Positions 30,538-38,500 of a stretch of DNA of 64,000 nt are shown here, piece after piece. The DNA lies in NCBI RefSeq assembly GCF_016774335.1, contig NZ_JAETWA010000045.1, forward strand, positions 186,001 through 250,000, given 5' to 3'. The translations under genes and the position numbers were made by a program. The notes under the pieces are model-generated. The model saw only the letters and a program-made list of their open reading frames with translations. It did not search any database and had not been told where the DNA came from. Source of the stretch: Luteimonas saliphila (GTDB lineage Bacteria; Pseudomonadota; Gammaproteobacteria; Xanthomonadales; Xanthomonadaceae). Numbering within the stretch: position 1 is the first letter of the stretch; every line of letters begins with the position of its first letter.

Positions 30538-30675
30538 ATGGCTTGTGCGCGATGCCTTGCCGCGCGGAAGCGTGCGGTGAAATTGTTTTGCAGGAAGCCA
30601 GATAGCGCGCTGTGCCGGAAGGCCCGCGAGGCGCTGGCCAAGTTGACGGCGAAAATCGAGGGTGAGTCGAGATGA
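30538..30675 (+). CDS. Tiny basic Cys-containing protein
   Basis: 45 residues (MACARCLAARKRAVKLFCRK onward), one CxxC and two more Cys, very basic. Fits exactly between terminase and protease with overlaps at both ends, so probably translated. Confidence 0.5.
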   Translation: MACARCLAARKRAVKLFCRKPDSALCRKAREALAKLTAKIEGESR

Positions 30676-31259
30676 AGAAGGCCTGGAGCCTGCTGGAAGT
30701 GAAGTCCGTCGAGGATGACCAGCGCATCGTGCGCGGCATGGCGACGACCCCGACCGTTGACCGTGTGGGCGACGTGGTGGAGCCTGAAGGGGTTGTGTTT
30801 CGCGGCCCAGTAAAACTTCACCTGTACCACAAGCACGATCTGCCCGTTGGCCAAGTCAAGTTCGGGCGCCCGACGAAGGCCGGCATTCCGTTCGAGGCGC
30901 ACATCCCCGACGTGAAGGAAGCCGGCACCGTCCGCGAGCGCGTGAACGAGGCGTGGCATTCGGTCAAGTACAAGTTGCTGGATGCGGTGTCGATTGGCTT
31001 CGGCGTGCTGGAGGATGGCGTCGAGCTGATGAGGTCGGGCGGCTACCGCTTCACGAAGTGGGAGATGCTGGAATTGTCTTTGGTCGGAGTCCCGGCCAAC
31101 CCTGACGCGGTGGTCACGGCGTTCAAGTCCGCCGACTCCCGTGTGATCCGTTCGGCGCTGGGCATTGAGCGTGCCGAGCCGGAACATGTCGAGTCAGTCG
31201 TGAAGCTGCTTTCAGCCCGCGACATGCACATCAAGAACGGGGCGGTTCCGCTCCGTTAA
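30672..31259 (+). CDS. HK97-type prohead protease
   Basis: 195 residues. VRGMATTPTVDRVGDVVEPE, the catalytic His in LYHKHDLPVGQV and Ser in LDAVSIGFGV, and LELSLVGVPANPDAVVTAFK are characteristic of S78 prohead proteases, which trim the capsid protein's N-terminal delta domain during maturation. Confidence 0.92.
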   Translation: MKKAWSLLEVKSVEDDQRIVRGMATTPTVDRVGDVVEPEGVVFRGPVKLHLYHKHDLPVGQVKFGRPTKAGIPFEAHIPDVKEAGTVRERVNEAWHSVKYKLLDAVSIGFGVLEDGVELMRSGGYRFTKWEMLELSLVGVPANPDAVVTAFKSADSRVIRSALGIERAEPEHVESVVKLLSARDMHIKNGAVPLR

Positions 31260-31281
31260 CTCAAGCAACGGCGAGGTTGTG

Positions 31282-31506
31282 ATGAAAGGCCTTCCATACT
31301 TGGTCAAGGGACGTATTCACGGAGAGACTGCCTCAAACATTGTGTTTGTCACGGAAGAGTTTCTTGCGAACGTGTCTGATGAGCAGTTTCGTCAAGTTAT
31401 GCGGTCCACGGTTTCTGACATCATTGAGGAAAAGTACGGGCCCGGCGTCGAGTTTGAGTTGACGTGGGAACGCGGAAATTTCGCAGAGATTCCCGTTTCG
31501 TCGTGA
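31282..31506 (+). CDS. Small phage protein, unknown
   Basis: 74 residues from ATG 31282 behind GCGAGG. Mixed fold (FVTEEFLANVSDEQFRQVMR). Its stop codon falls inside the loop of the first GNRA hairpin at 31497-31512. Confidence 0.65.
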   Translation: MKGLPYLVKGRIHGETASNIVFVTEEFLANVSDEQFRQVMRSTVSDIIEEKYGPGVEFELTWERGNFAEIPVSS

Positions 31507-31534
31507 GACGAATCGCCGCACTGTCGTGAGACAG
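31497..31534 (+). other. Tandem GNRA-hairpin RNA element, copy 1
   Basis: Hairpin A: TTCGTC-GTGA-GACGAA (31497-31512). An 8-nt linker follows. Hairpin B: CTGTC-GTGA-GACAG (31521-31534). Further hairpins follow at 31540-31552 and 31554-31572 before the first tRNA. Same architecture as copies at 31821 and 39377. Confidence 0.6.
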
Positions 31535-31579
31535 CGCAAGTCCTGACAGGACAGCCGGGTGGGATTCCCGGCCCTATTT

Positions 31580-31667
31580 GGGAGCGTGGCCGAGAGGCCG
31601 AAGGCAGCGGCTTGCTAAGCCGTAGGTCCGTTGTGGCCCGCAGGTTCGAATCCTGCCGCTCCCGCCA
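31580..31667 (+). tRNA. tRNA-Ser (anticodon GCU), prophage-encoded
   Basis: 88 nt with acceptor GGGAGCG/CGCTCCC, anticodon loop TTGCTAA (GCU, reads AGC/AGU), a long variable arm as in tRNA-Ser, T-stem GCAGG/CCTGC with TTCGAAT loop, and encoded CCA. Confidence 0.93.
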
Positions 31668-31676
31668 GGTTCAAAC

Positions 31677-31765
31677 GGGCGGTTCCGCTGTGCTGGACGG
31701 CAAGCGGTCTCGAAAACCGTGGTGCCCAGAGATGGGTAAGGGTTCGACTCCTTAACCGCCCGCCA
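31677..31765 (+). tRNA. tRNA-Ser (anticodon CGA), prophage-encoded, somewhat divergent
   Basis: 89 nt with acceptor GGGCGGT/ACCGCCC, anticodon loop CTCGAAA (CGA, reads UCG), a variable arm with CCC/GGG pairing, T-loop TTCGACT and encoded CCA. The T-stem has a mismatch and a G-U pair and the D-arm is weak, so it may be less efficient. Confidence 0.85.
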
Positions 31766-31820
31766 CATTCACGCAGGCAGTGCTCCCCGTGGAACGGGAG
31801 CCGTAGGGCTGCGCCACCGA

Positions 31821-31857
31821 CTGCCGTGAGGCAGCCGACCGCATCGCCGCGAGGCGA
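31821..31857 (+). other. Tandem GNRA-hairpin RNA element, copy 2 (capsid leader)
   Basis: Hairpin A: CTGCC-GTGA-GGCAG (31821-31834). A 9-nt linker. Hairpin B: TCGCC-GCGA-GGCGA (31844-31857). A further hairpin precedes it near 31785. The capsid start codon is 25 bases after hairpin B. Confidence 0.6.
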
Positions 31858-31882
31858 AGCAATCCCTTTGCTGGAAAAGACA

Positions 31883-33289
31883 ATGAGCGATTACAAGAAG
31901 CAGATCGAGGATCTGCAGGCGACGCGCAAGGCCAAGGCCGAGCGCATGAAGGCGATCCAGGCCAAGGCTTCCGACGAGGCCCGCACGCTGGACACTGGCG
32001 AGCAGGAAGAGTTCGACACCCTGCAGGCCGAGCTTGGCACCATCGACAAGAACGTGGGCAACCTGCGCACGCTGGAAGCGATGGACAAGGCCGATGCTGC
32101 GACCGCCGCGCCGATCAACGACAGCGCCAACCGCAACGCGACGGTTTCAACCGCCCGTTCGCATGTCGAGGTCAAAGACACCACGAAGCTTGAGCCGGGA
32201 ATGGCGTTCGCGCGCATTGCCCGCGTCAAGGCGCTGGCGTTCACCGGGCAGGCCGGCACCCGCAATGAGCTGGATATTGCCAAGAACGTGTACCCGGGCG
32301 ATGAAAAGCTGGTCACTAATCTGGTGCAAAAGGCTCCAGTGTCGGCGGCCAACACGCAATCCGAGACGTGGGCAAGCCCGCTGATCAACGACCGGGGATC
32401 TGCGTTCGCGGACTTCGTGGAGTACCTGCGTGCACGCGGCCTGTTCGGTCAGATCGCAAGCCGCTTCCGTACCCTGCCGTTCGATACGCCCGTCCTGATT
32501 CAGACTTCGGGCGCGATGGGCTACTGGACCCCGGAGGGTGCAGGCAAGGGCGCAACCTCTTGGGGCTACACCAAGACGCGCCTGTCCCCGCTTAAGGTCG
32601 CCACCATCGCGGCAGCGACTCAGGAAATGCTGATGCGGGCTTCTGTAGCCGCTGACACGCTGATTCGTGACGAGCTGGCCCGCGCGGTGAATGCCCGTAT
32701 CGACACCACCTTGGTGTCGGAGGACGCGGCGGTTCCGGACGAGTCTCCGGCCGGTCTGCGCAACAACGTGACTCCACTGACCCTGACCGGCGACGGCAGC
32801 GTGGCGGGCATCCGCTGCGACATCGCGCAGTTCCTGAAGGAGCTGGTTACGGAGAATCTTTCCGTGGCTGGCGCTTTCTGGGTCATGTCGGAAACCACCG
32901 CAATTGACTTGTCGATGGCGACGAACGAGGTTGGCGCGACTGCCTTCCCCGGCGTGACCCCGACCGGCGGCACTCTGGCCGGCCTGCCTGTTTATACGTC
33001 TCAGTACGTGCTGGACGAGACGGAAGGCCCGGTCGTGATGCTGGTGAAGGGTGACGAGATCTTCCTCGGCGACGAGGGTGGTATTCAGGTCTCGGTTTCG
33101 GATCAGGCGTCCATCCAGCTCGACACCGCGCCGACAAACAACAGCATCACCCCGACGGCAACGTCCTTGGTGTCGCTGTGGCAGACCAACTCCATCGGCT
33201 TCCGAGTGGAGCGGTATCTGAACTGGGCGAAGCGTCGTGCCCAGTCGGTGGTTTGGGCGCATGTCAACTGGAATGCGTGCGCGTCGTAA
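31883..33289 (+). CDS. Major capsid protein (HK97 fold)
   Basis: 468 residues from ATG 31883. An N-terminal coiled-coil delta domain (residues 1-80, KKQIEDLQATRKAKAERMKA) precedes the mature shell domain, whose FGQIASRFRTLPFDTPVLIQ, GKGATSWGYTKTRLSPLKVA and LAGLPVYTSQYV segments are typical HK97 capsid motifs. The long open frame upstream runs through tRNA genes and is not coding. Its leader holds a tandem GNRA hairpin element, and a strong terminator follows at 33300. Confidence 0.95.
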   Translation: MSDYKKQIEDLQATRKAKAERMKAIQAKASDEARTLDTGEQEEFDTLQAELGTIDKNVGNLRTLEAMDKADAATAAPINDSANRNATVSTARSHVEVKDTTKLEPGMAFARIARVKALAFTGQAGTRNELDIAKNVYPGDEKLVTNLVQKAPVSAANTQSETWASPLINDRGSAFADFVEYLRARGLFGQIASRFRTLPFDTPVLIQTSGAMGYWTPEGAGKGATSWGYTKTRLSPLKVATIAAATQEMLMRASVAADTLIRDELARAVNARIDTTLVSEDAAVPDESPAGLRNNVTPLTLTGDGSVAGIRCDIAQFLKELVTENLSVAGAFWVMSETTAIDLSMATNEVGATAFPGVTPTGGTLAGLPVYTSQYVLDETEGPVVMLVKGDEIFLGDEGGIQVSVSDQASIQLDTAPTNNSITPTATSLVSLWQTNSIGFRVERYLNWAKRRAQSVVWAHVNWNACAS

Positions 33290-33299
33290 GCGGTAGTTC

Positions 33300-33329
33300 G
33301 GAGGGGCTGGGAAACCGGCCCCTCCTTTT
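33300..33329 (+). terminator. Rho-independent terminator after the capsid gene
   Basis: 11-bp stem GGAGGGGCTGG / CCGGCCCCTCC closed by a GAAA tetraloop and followed by TTTT. In the middle of the late operon, it would lower expression of portal and later genes relative to capsid unless antiterminated. Confidence 0.8.
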
Positions 33330-33344
33330 CATAGGCGAGGACCA

Positions 33345-33536
33345 ATGTTGATCGAATACGTGGCGAACGGATCTCGGCGGGAAGTGCGGGACAGCATCGG
33401 CGAGGTTCTTATCGCCCGCAAGATCGCGCGGCCCGTCTATGACACCCGGCACGTTGAGCCGGAGCTGGAGATTTCCCCGCTCACCGGCAAGCCGAAGCGG
33501 CAGTACAAGCGCCGGGACATGAAGGCCGAAGAATGA
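33345..33536 (+). CDS. Small phage protein, unknown
   Basis: 63 residues. IEYVANGSRREVRDSIGEVL looks like a small beta structure, then a basic C-terminus (KPKRQYKRRDMKAEE). Position after the capsid suggests a minor head or scaffold-related protein; unproven. Confidence 0.6.
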   Translation: MLIEYVANGSRREVRDSIGEVLIARKIARPVYDTRHVEPELEISPLTGKPKRQYKRRDMKAEE

Positions 33537-33724
33537 AAGGCAAGCTCGCGGCATTCGCCGCCAACCCGATGACCTATGTCCTCGGATTCGCGCTGTGCGG
33601 CGCCGTGAGCGTTGTTTCCGGTGTGGCCTTGCTGGCTGGTGCCGGGTGGGCGCTGGTGGCCTCTGGCGCGTTCCTGCTGGCAGCGGCGGGCTACATTACA
33701 AAGGGGCTGACGCCTAATGGCTGA
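33533..33724 (+). CDS. Small two-pass membrane protein in head module
   Basis: 63 residues with two hydrophobic helices (YVLGFALCGAVSVVSGVALL and GAGWALVASGAFLLAAAGYI). A membrane peptide between capsid and portal genes is unusual; it overlaps portal by eight bases. Confidence 0.6.
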   Translation: MKGKLAAFAANPMTYVLGFALCGAVSVVSGVALLAGAGWALVASGAFLLAAAGYITKGLTPNG

Positions 33725-35123
33725 GTTGACCATCTTTGGGGCGCTGCGCAATGCGGCGACCAGCCAAAAGGCGCTAACCCCTGTCTCCAACTGGCGCGGA
33801 GGCTGGCGGACGATCCACGAACCGTTCGCTGGCGCGTGGCAGCGTAACGATGAGCTGAAGGTCGGCGACCTGACGTGCTACCCGGCGCTGTATGCGTGCC
33901 TGAACCGAATTTCGCAGGACATTGGCAAGCTGCCGTTCCTGCTGAAGCGGGAGGATGACAACGGAATCTGGCAAACGGTCGAGAACACGGCCTATAGCCC
34001 CGTCCTGCGCAAGCCGAACGGATACCAGACCGCGCAGCAGTTCCGCGAGTCGTGGATTCTGTCGAAGCTGATTCATGGGAACACCTACGTCCTGAAGCAA
34101 AGGGACAATCGGGGCGTGGTCACGTCCCTGTACGTGCTGGACCCGTGCCGCGTGATCCCGATGGTGTCGGACGCCGGCAATGTGTTCTATCAGATCAACT
34201 ATCCGTCGGCGCAGAACCTGCTGCCGCAATCGTACCCGGCTGAACAGCTGACGGTCCCGGCTTCGGAGATCATCCACGACCGGATCAATTGCTTTCACCA
34301 CCACCTGATCGGGGTTCCGCCGCTGTGTGCCGCGTACTGGCCAGCGGTGAAGAACCTGAAGATTCTGAAGTCATCGGCTGAGTTCTTCGGCAACAACGCG
34401 CAGCCGGGCGGCATTCTGACGGCGCCTGCGGGGATGGGGCCGGAGGACGCCGAAGCGATCAAAGCCTACTGGGCCGAGAACTACACCGGAGCCAACGCCG
34501 GCAAGATCGCGGTAATCGGCGCGGACATGAAGTTCACCGCGTTTGCGATGAAGTCCGCAGACTCGCAGCTGGTCGAGCAGATGCGCTACTCCGACGAGCA
34601 GATTTGCCAGCCGTTCGGCGTGCCGCCGTTCAAGATCGGCATTGGGGCGATCCCCGCCGGCCTGGGGGTGGACGCGATCAATCAGCTCTACTACGCCGAC
34701 GCCCTGCAGGGGCACATCGAGTCGATGGAAAACCTGCTGGACGAGGGGTTGCGGATCAGCCGGCCGGAAGGCGTGGAGTTGGACCTGTGGCCTCTGCTGC
34801 GCATGGACCTTGGCAAACAGGCTGACGTGATGGTCAAGCTGACTGGCGGCGGGATCGCCACTCCGAACGAAGGTCGCAAGGAATTCGGTTATGCGCCCTT
34901 GTCCGGCGGCGACACCGTTTACATGCAGCAGCAGGACTTCCCGCTGGATCAGGTGCGCAAGAACAAGATCGTGGAAGCGGAGCAGAACCCCGCACCACCA
35001 CCCGCCCCAGAACCCGAGCCTGACCCGGAAGCGGAAGCCGAGCGCGACGAGACGCGCCGCATGGCTGCGGAGCTTTACACACTCAAGGCGTTTGACGCCG
35101 CCCGTATCGAGGCTACGCGATGA
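33717..35123 (+). CDS. Portal protein (HK97 family)
   Basis: 468 residues. CYPALYACLNRISQDIGKLP, the RESWILSKLIHGNTYVLKQR block, FFGNNAQPGGILTAPAG and the EQMRYSDEQICQPFGVPPFK region are typical of Caudovirales portals of the PF04860 type. The C-terminal 60 residues are Pro/Glu-rich. It follows capsid instead of preceding protease, an uncommon order. Confidence 0.93.
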   Translation: MAELTIFGALRNAATSQKALTPVSNWRGGWRTIHEPFAGAWQRNDELKVGDLTCYPALYACLNRISQDIGKLPFLLKREDDNGIWQTVENTAYSPVLRKPNGYQTAQQFRESWILSKLIHGNTYVLKQRDNRGVVTSLYVLDPCRVIPMVSDAGNVFYQINYPSAQNLLPQSYPAEQLTVPASEIIHDRINCFHHHLIGVPPLCAAYWPAVKNLKILKSSAEFFGNNAQPGGILTAPAGMGPEDAEAIKAYWAENYTGANAGKIAVIGADMKFTAFAMKSADSQLVEQMRYSDEQICQPFGVPPFKIGIGAIPAGLGVDAINQLYYADALQGHIESMENLLDEGLRISRPEGVELDLWPLLRMDLGKQADVMVKLTGGGIATPNEGRKEFGYAPLSGGDTVYMQQQDFPLDQVRKNKIVEAEQNPAPPPAPEPEPDPEAEAERDETRRMAAELYTLKAFDAARIEATR

Positions 35124-36052
35124 TTGACCCGATTGAGTTCGGCAAGCACATGGGCGGGATCGTCCGGGATGCCGTAGCCCCGCTGCTGAAGCGGATCGAG
35201 GAACTGGAAGCCCGGCAGCCAGAGCGCGGCGAGAAGGGCGCCCCCGGTGATCCGGGCCGCGACGCCGATCCGGTGGCAGTGCCTGACGTTGTTGACGAAC
35301 TTGTCAAAACTGACGCGCTCAAGACGCTGATTGACTTGCAGGTAGCGGAATCACTTGCAGAATACATCAAGGCCAACCCCCCAAAGGATGGCAGGGACGG
35401 TGATCGCGGACCTCCCGGCGATACTGTGTCGGCGGCCGATGTTGCGTCCGAGCTGGTCAATAGCCCAGTCATCGATCACGTCATCGCCACCCGCACTGCT
35501 GATGCGGTCGCCAAGCACTTGGGCTACAACCCCCCGCCTGCCGGTAAGGATGGCGCGCCAGGACCGGAAGGCCCGCGCGGCGAGAAGGGCGCAGACGGCA
35601 AGGACGGGGCTGGAGTGGCTGACCTGCTGATCGACCGCGAGGGATCGCTGGTGGTGACCCTGACGGACGGCCGCACCAAGTCGCTGGGCACAGTGATCGG
35701 CAAGGACGGCACGCCGGGGCGCGACGGCAGGGACGGCGCCGACTTCACCGACGTTGAATTCGACTATGACGGCGAGCGCACCCTGACCATTCGTGGTCGG
35801 GGTGGTGAGATCGTCAAGCGGCTGCCGATCCCGATTGACCGGGGGTATTGGTCCGAGGGCAAGGGCGCCGAACAGGGCGACGTGTACACGCATGATGGCA
35901 CCGCGTTCATCGCCCTACGCGAGACGAAGGCCAAGCCGTGCCGGGAGAATGGCGAGGACTGGCGCATCCTGGCGCGCAAGGGCCGCGATGGGAAGGACGG
36001 GCGGAACGGTATCGACCGGACCAAGCCGGTGAAGGTCGGCGGCGATGCTTGA
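35120..36052 (+). CDS. Collagen-like phage structural protein
   Basis: 310 residues. Four short Gly-X-Y stretches (around residues 40, 92, 138 and 195, e.g. GEKGAPGDPGRDADP and GKDGTPGRDGRDGADF) separate folded parts. The C-terminus (RGYWSEGKGAEQGDVYTHDG) resembles a small carbohydrate-binding module. Such genes in head clusters often encode head fibres or decoration proteins that trimerise. Overlaps portal by four bases. Confidence 0.8.
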   Translation: MIDPIEFGKHMGGIVRDAVAPLLKRIEELEARQPERGEKGAPGDPGRDADPVAVPDVVDELVKTDALKTLIDLQVAESLAEYIKANPPKDGRDGDRGPPGDTVSAADVASELVNSPVIDHVIATRTADAVAKHLGYNPPPAGKDGAPGPEGPRGEKGADGKDGAGVADLLIDREGSLVVTLTDGRTKSLGTVIGKDGTPGRDGRDGADFTDVEFDYDGERTLTIRGRGGEIVKRLPIPIDRGYWSEGKGAEQGDVYTHDGTAFIALRETKAKPCRENGEDWRILARKGRDGKDGRNGIDRTKPVKVGGDA

Positions 36053-36458
36053 GCTTGTCAGCGTCGAGGACGCCCGCTATCAGCTTCGGCTGGACGACCC
36101 GGACAGCGACGGCGGGGCGGATGACGGGTGGCTGGCGATCTTCATCCCGGCCGTGTCGGCTGCGGTCGCGCTGTGGCTGAAAGACGAGTGGCGGGTGTAC
36201 CTGCCGGAGCTGGATTCAGTCGGTGTCCCCGTGCTGGACAGCAACGACGACCCGATCCCCGCGCTCGATAGCAGCGGCGCCCCCATCGTTCACCCGACCG
36301 TGCGCGCGGCGGTGCTGATCGAGCTGGCCTCGCAGTTCCGGTTCCGCGAGGGCGAGGGGAAGGACAACGTGGTCACACCCGATGCGGGCTATGGCTACAC
36401 GCTCAACAAGGCGAGCACGGCGCTGCTGACCGGGCTGCGTCGGCCGACGGTGGCCTAA
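36045..36458 (+). CDS. Head-tail connector (gp6-like)
   Basis: 137 residues. Starts LVSVEDARYQLRLDDPDSDG, the usual opening of gp6-like adaptor proteins, with a helical AAVLIELASQFRFREGEGKD end. Binds below the portal and closes the head. Confidence 0.82.
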   Translation: MLELVSVEDARYQLRLDDPDSDGGADDGWLAIFIPAVSAAVALWLKDEWRVYLPELDSVGVPVLDSNDDPIPALDSSGAPIVHPTVRAAVLIELASQFRFREGEGKDNVVTPDAGYGYTLNKASTALLTGLRRPTVA

Positions 36459-36797
36459 GTGAGCCTCGCATCCGGCCGCCTGCGCCACCGCATCGAGCTA
36501 CAGGCTCCGGTGACGACGCAAGATCCGATCACGGGCGAGATGGAGACGACGTGGCAGACCTACGCCCGCGTGTGGGCTGAGATCGTTCCACTGTCCGCGC
36601 GCGAGTTCATCGCCGCATCCGCCGAGCAATCCGAAGTCCGGGGCCGCATCACGATACGCCGCCGGGCTGACGTGAACGCATCGCACCGCGCGGTGCATCG
36701 CGGGATGGCGTACGACATTCTCGGCGTGCTGGCCGACCCGGTGAGTGGGTTGGAGTATCAGACGCTTCCGGTGAGCGAGGGCGTCAAGGTCGCGTAA
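36459..36797 (+). CDS. Head closure protein (SPP1 gp16/HK97 gp7-like)
   Basis: 112 residues from GTG 36459. LRHRIELQAPVTTQDPITGE, WAEIVPLSAREFIAASAEQS and ITIRRRADVN are diagnostic of the phage head-tail joining family PF05521. Ends one base before the next start. Confidence 0.9.
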   Translation: MSLASGRLRHRIELQAPVTTQDPITGEMETTWQTYARVWAEIVPLSAREFIAASAEQSEVRGRITIRRRADVNASHRAVHRGMAYDILGVLADPVSGLEYQTLPVSEGVKVA

Positions 36798-37324
36798 TGC
36801 TTTGGTACGTCCTCGCCCCCGGCCCGAGCATGTCGGCCGGGCTGGCCGAGCGCGTCCGGGGCAACAATTGTTGCGTGGTCAGCAACACCTACACGCTGGC
36901 CCCGTGGGCTGACGTGCTGGTCGCCAATGACCATGCGTGGTGGCGCAAGCATCCCGAGGCGCACCAGTTCTCAGGGCGCAAGTTCAGCGCCAACGAGATC
37001 AAGGGAGTCGAGCGGGCCAAGCCCTGCACCTTCGGCAGCCGGGGGAATAGCGGTGTCCTGGCGCTGGACGTGGTGCGCAACCTTGGGGCCAAGCGCGTGA
37101 TCCTGCTGGGGCTGGACATGCACGGCACGCATTTCTTCGGTCCGTACAAGAACGGCTGCACGAACACGACCGAAGCCAAGCGCCGGATTCACGTCGCGCA
37201 GTTCAAGCAATGGCGGCGGCGGAACCCCGGCATTGAGGTCACCAACTGCACCGAAGGGTCAGCCCTGACGTGCTTTCCCATGGCGAGGCTAGATGAAGTC
37301 GATTGTCACATGGCTGTGGAATGA
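36797..37324 (+). CDS. DUF115-like / MAF-type protein in a modification cassette
   Basis: 175 residues. VLAPGPSM near the start, the GSRGNSGVLALDVVRNLGAK block and VILLGLDM resemble phage and bacterial proteins of the DUF115/MAF_flag10 sugar-transfer group. With the glycosyltransferase and methyltransferase downstream, it forms a three-gene insert between head closure and gp10 genes. Enzymatic role is inferred. Confidence 0.65.
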   Translation: MLWYVLAPGPSMSAGLAERVRGNNCCVVSNTYTLAPWADVLVANDHAWWRKHPEAHQFSGRKFSANEIKGVERAKPCTFGSRGNSGVLALDVVRNLGAKRVILLGLDMHGTHFFGPYKNGCTNTTEAKRRIHVAQFKQWRRRNPGIEVTNCTEGSALTCFPMARLDEVDCHMAVE

Positions 37325-37994
37325 CGGTGGACGCGGGTACAAGCCCGAGCACGTCAACGTCCTGCACCGGATGTTCAAGCGCCACCTTCCGGAGCCGCAT
37401 CGGTTCATCTGCATCACGGACGATGCGGGGCAGTTTGACGAGGGGGTCGAGATTATGCCAACGCCTGCGGACGCCCGCGCGCTGGCGAACCTGAAAACTC
37501 CGGAGGGTTCACGGTTCCCGAGCTGCTACCGGCGGCTGTGGATGTTTTCGGACGAGGCTCGCTGCCTAGGTGAGCGCGTCCTGCTGGTGGACATTGACCT
37601 TCTGCTGGTCGGGGATGCGTCCAAGCTGTTCGCACCGCAAGACGAGTTCGTTGGCTGGAAGCCGAGCGCATCGTGGGGACACAACAACAACCGGATCGGC
37701 GGGGGAATCTACCTGTTGACGCCGGGAGCCCGCACCGAAGTCTGGACGGACTTCAAGGGCGCCGAGTCAATCCGCGAAGCCCGCGCCAAGGGATACCGTG
37801 GCAGCGATCAAGCGTGGCTGAGCCACAAGCTTTGGGGATGCCCACTGTTCCCGAAGTCGGCCGGAATCTACAGCATCCGCGACCTGCGAAATGGTGCGGT
37901 GAAGCCGCCGTCGGATGCGGTGCTTATCCAGCACAACGGGACCACGAAGCCGTGGACATCGCGTGTTCCGTGGGTGCAGAGCGCGTGGCATTGA
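37293..37994 (+). CDS. Glycosyltransferase (GT-A, GT8-like)
   Basis: 233 residues. RFICITDDAGQF is an early strand of the GT-A fold and VLLVDIDLLLVGD holds the D-x-D metal site; NRIGGGIYLLTPGARTEVW and GSDQAWLSHKLWG fit the acceptor side. Likely transfers a sugar to a phage or host product. Overlaps upstream by 32 bp. Confidence 0.75.
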   Translation: MKSIVTWLWNDGGRGYKPEHVNVLHRMFKRHLPEPHRFICITDDAGQFDEGVEIMPTPADARALANLKTPEGSRFPSCYRRLWMFSDEARCLGERVLLVDIDLLLVGDASKLFAPQDEFVGWKPSASWGHNNNRIGGGIYLLTPGARTEVWTDFKGAESIREARAKGYRGSDQAWLSHKLWGCPLFPKSAGIYSIRDLRNGAVKPPSDAVLIQHNGTTKPWTSRVPWVQSAWH

Positions 37995-38500
37995 TTACCG
38001 AGGAATACCGCAGGCTTAACCGGGAAGCGCACGAAGATCCAAGGTATGGGACGGCGGGGCAAATGCACGCCGATCTGGTGCAGTCCGTCATCGACCGATC
38101 CGGGGCGCGGGCCCTGCTGGACTACGGGTGCGGCAAGCAGACACTAAGCGGCGCTTTGAGTGGCGTCGAGTATCGGGGATACGACCCCGCCTTGCCGGGT
38201 CTGGACGGGCCCCCTGCGCCCGCTGACGTGGTGTATTGCGGCGACGTGATGGAGCACGTGGAGGAACAGTTTACTGATGCCGTCTTGGCCGACGTGGCGA
38301 GTATGGCAGGCAAGGCGGCCATCTTCACGATCTGCTGCGCCGAGGGCAATCGAATCCTTGGGGACGGCAAGCCCGCGCATCGGAACGTCCACCCCGTAGA
38401 GTTCTGGCGGGGCAAGCTGTCCGCGTATGGCCGGCTTGAGGAACACGAGGGGATCGCAAGCAAGCCCGAATACCGGGTGGTCGTTTGGAAGGGGAATTGA
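37985..38500 (+). CDS. SAM-dependent methyltransferase
   Basis: 171 residues from GTG 37985 (TTG 37991 also possible). ALLDYGCGKQTLSGALSGVE is motif I; ADVVYCGDVMEHVEEQ is the motif II region of class I methyltransferases. Third gene of the modification cassette; target unknown. Confidence 0.75.
   Translation: MALITEEYRRLNREAHEDPRYGTAGQMHADLVQSVIDRSGARALLDYGCGKQTLSGALSGVEYRGYDPALPGLDGPPAPADVVYCGDVMEHVEEQFTDAVLADVASMAGKAAIFTICCAEGNRILGDGKPAHRNVHPVEFWRGKLSAYGRLEEHEGIASKPEYRVVVWKGN

Noticed and set aside
31631-31882. Upstream extension of the capsid reading frame
   Set aside because: It would translate through two tRNA genes and the GNRA hairpins; ATG 31883 with the delta domain is the natural start.
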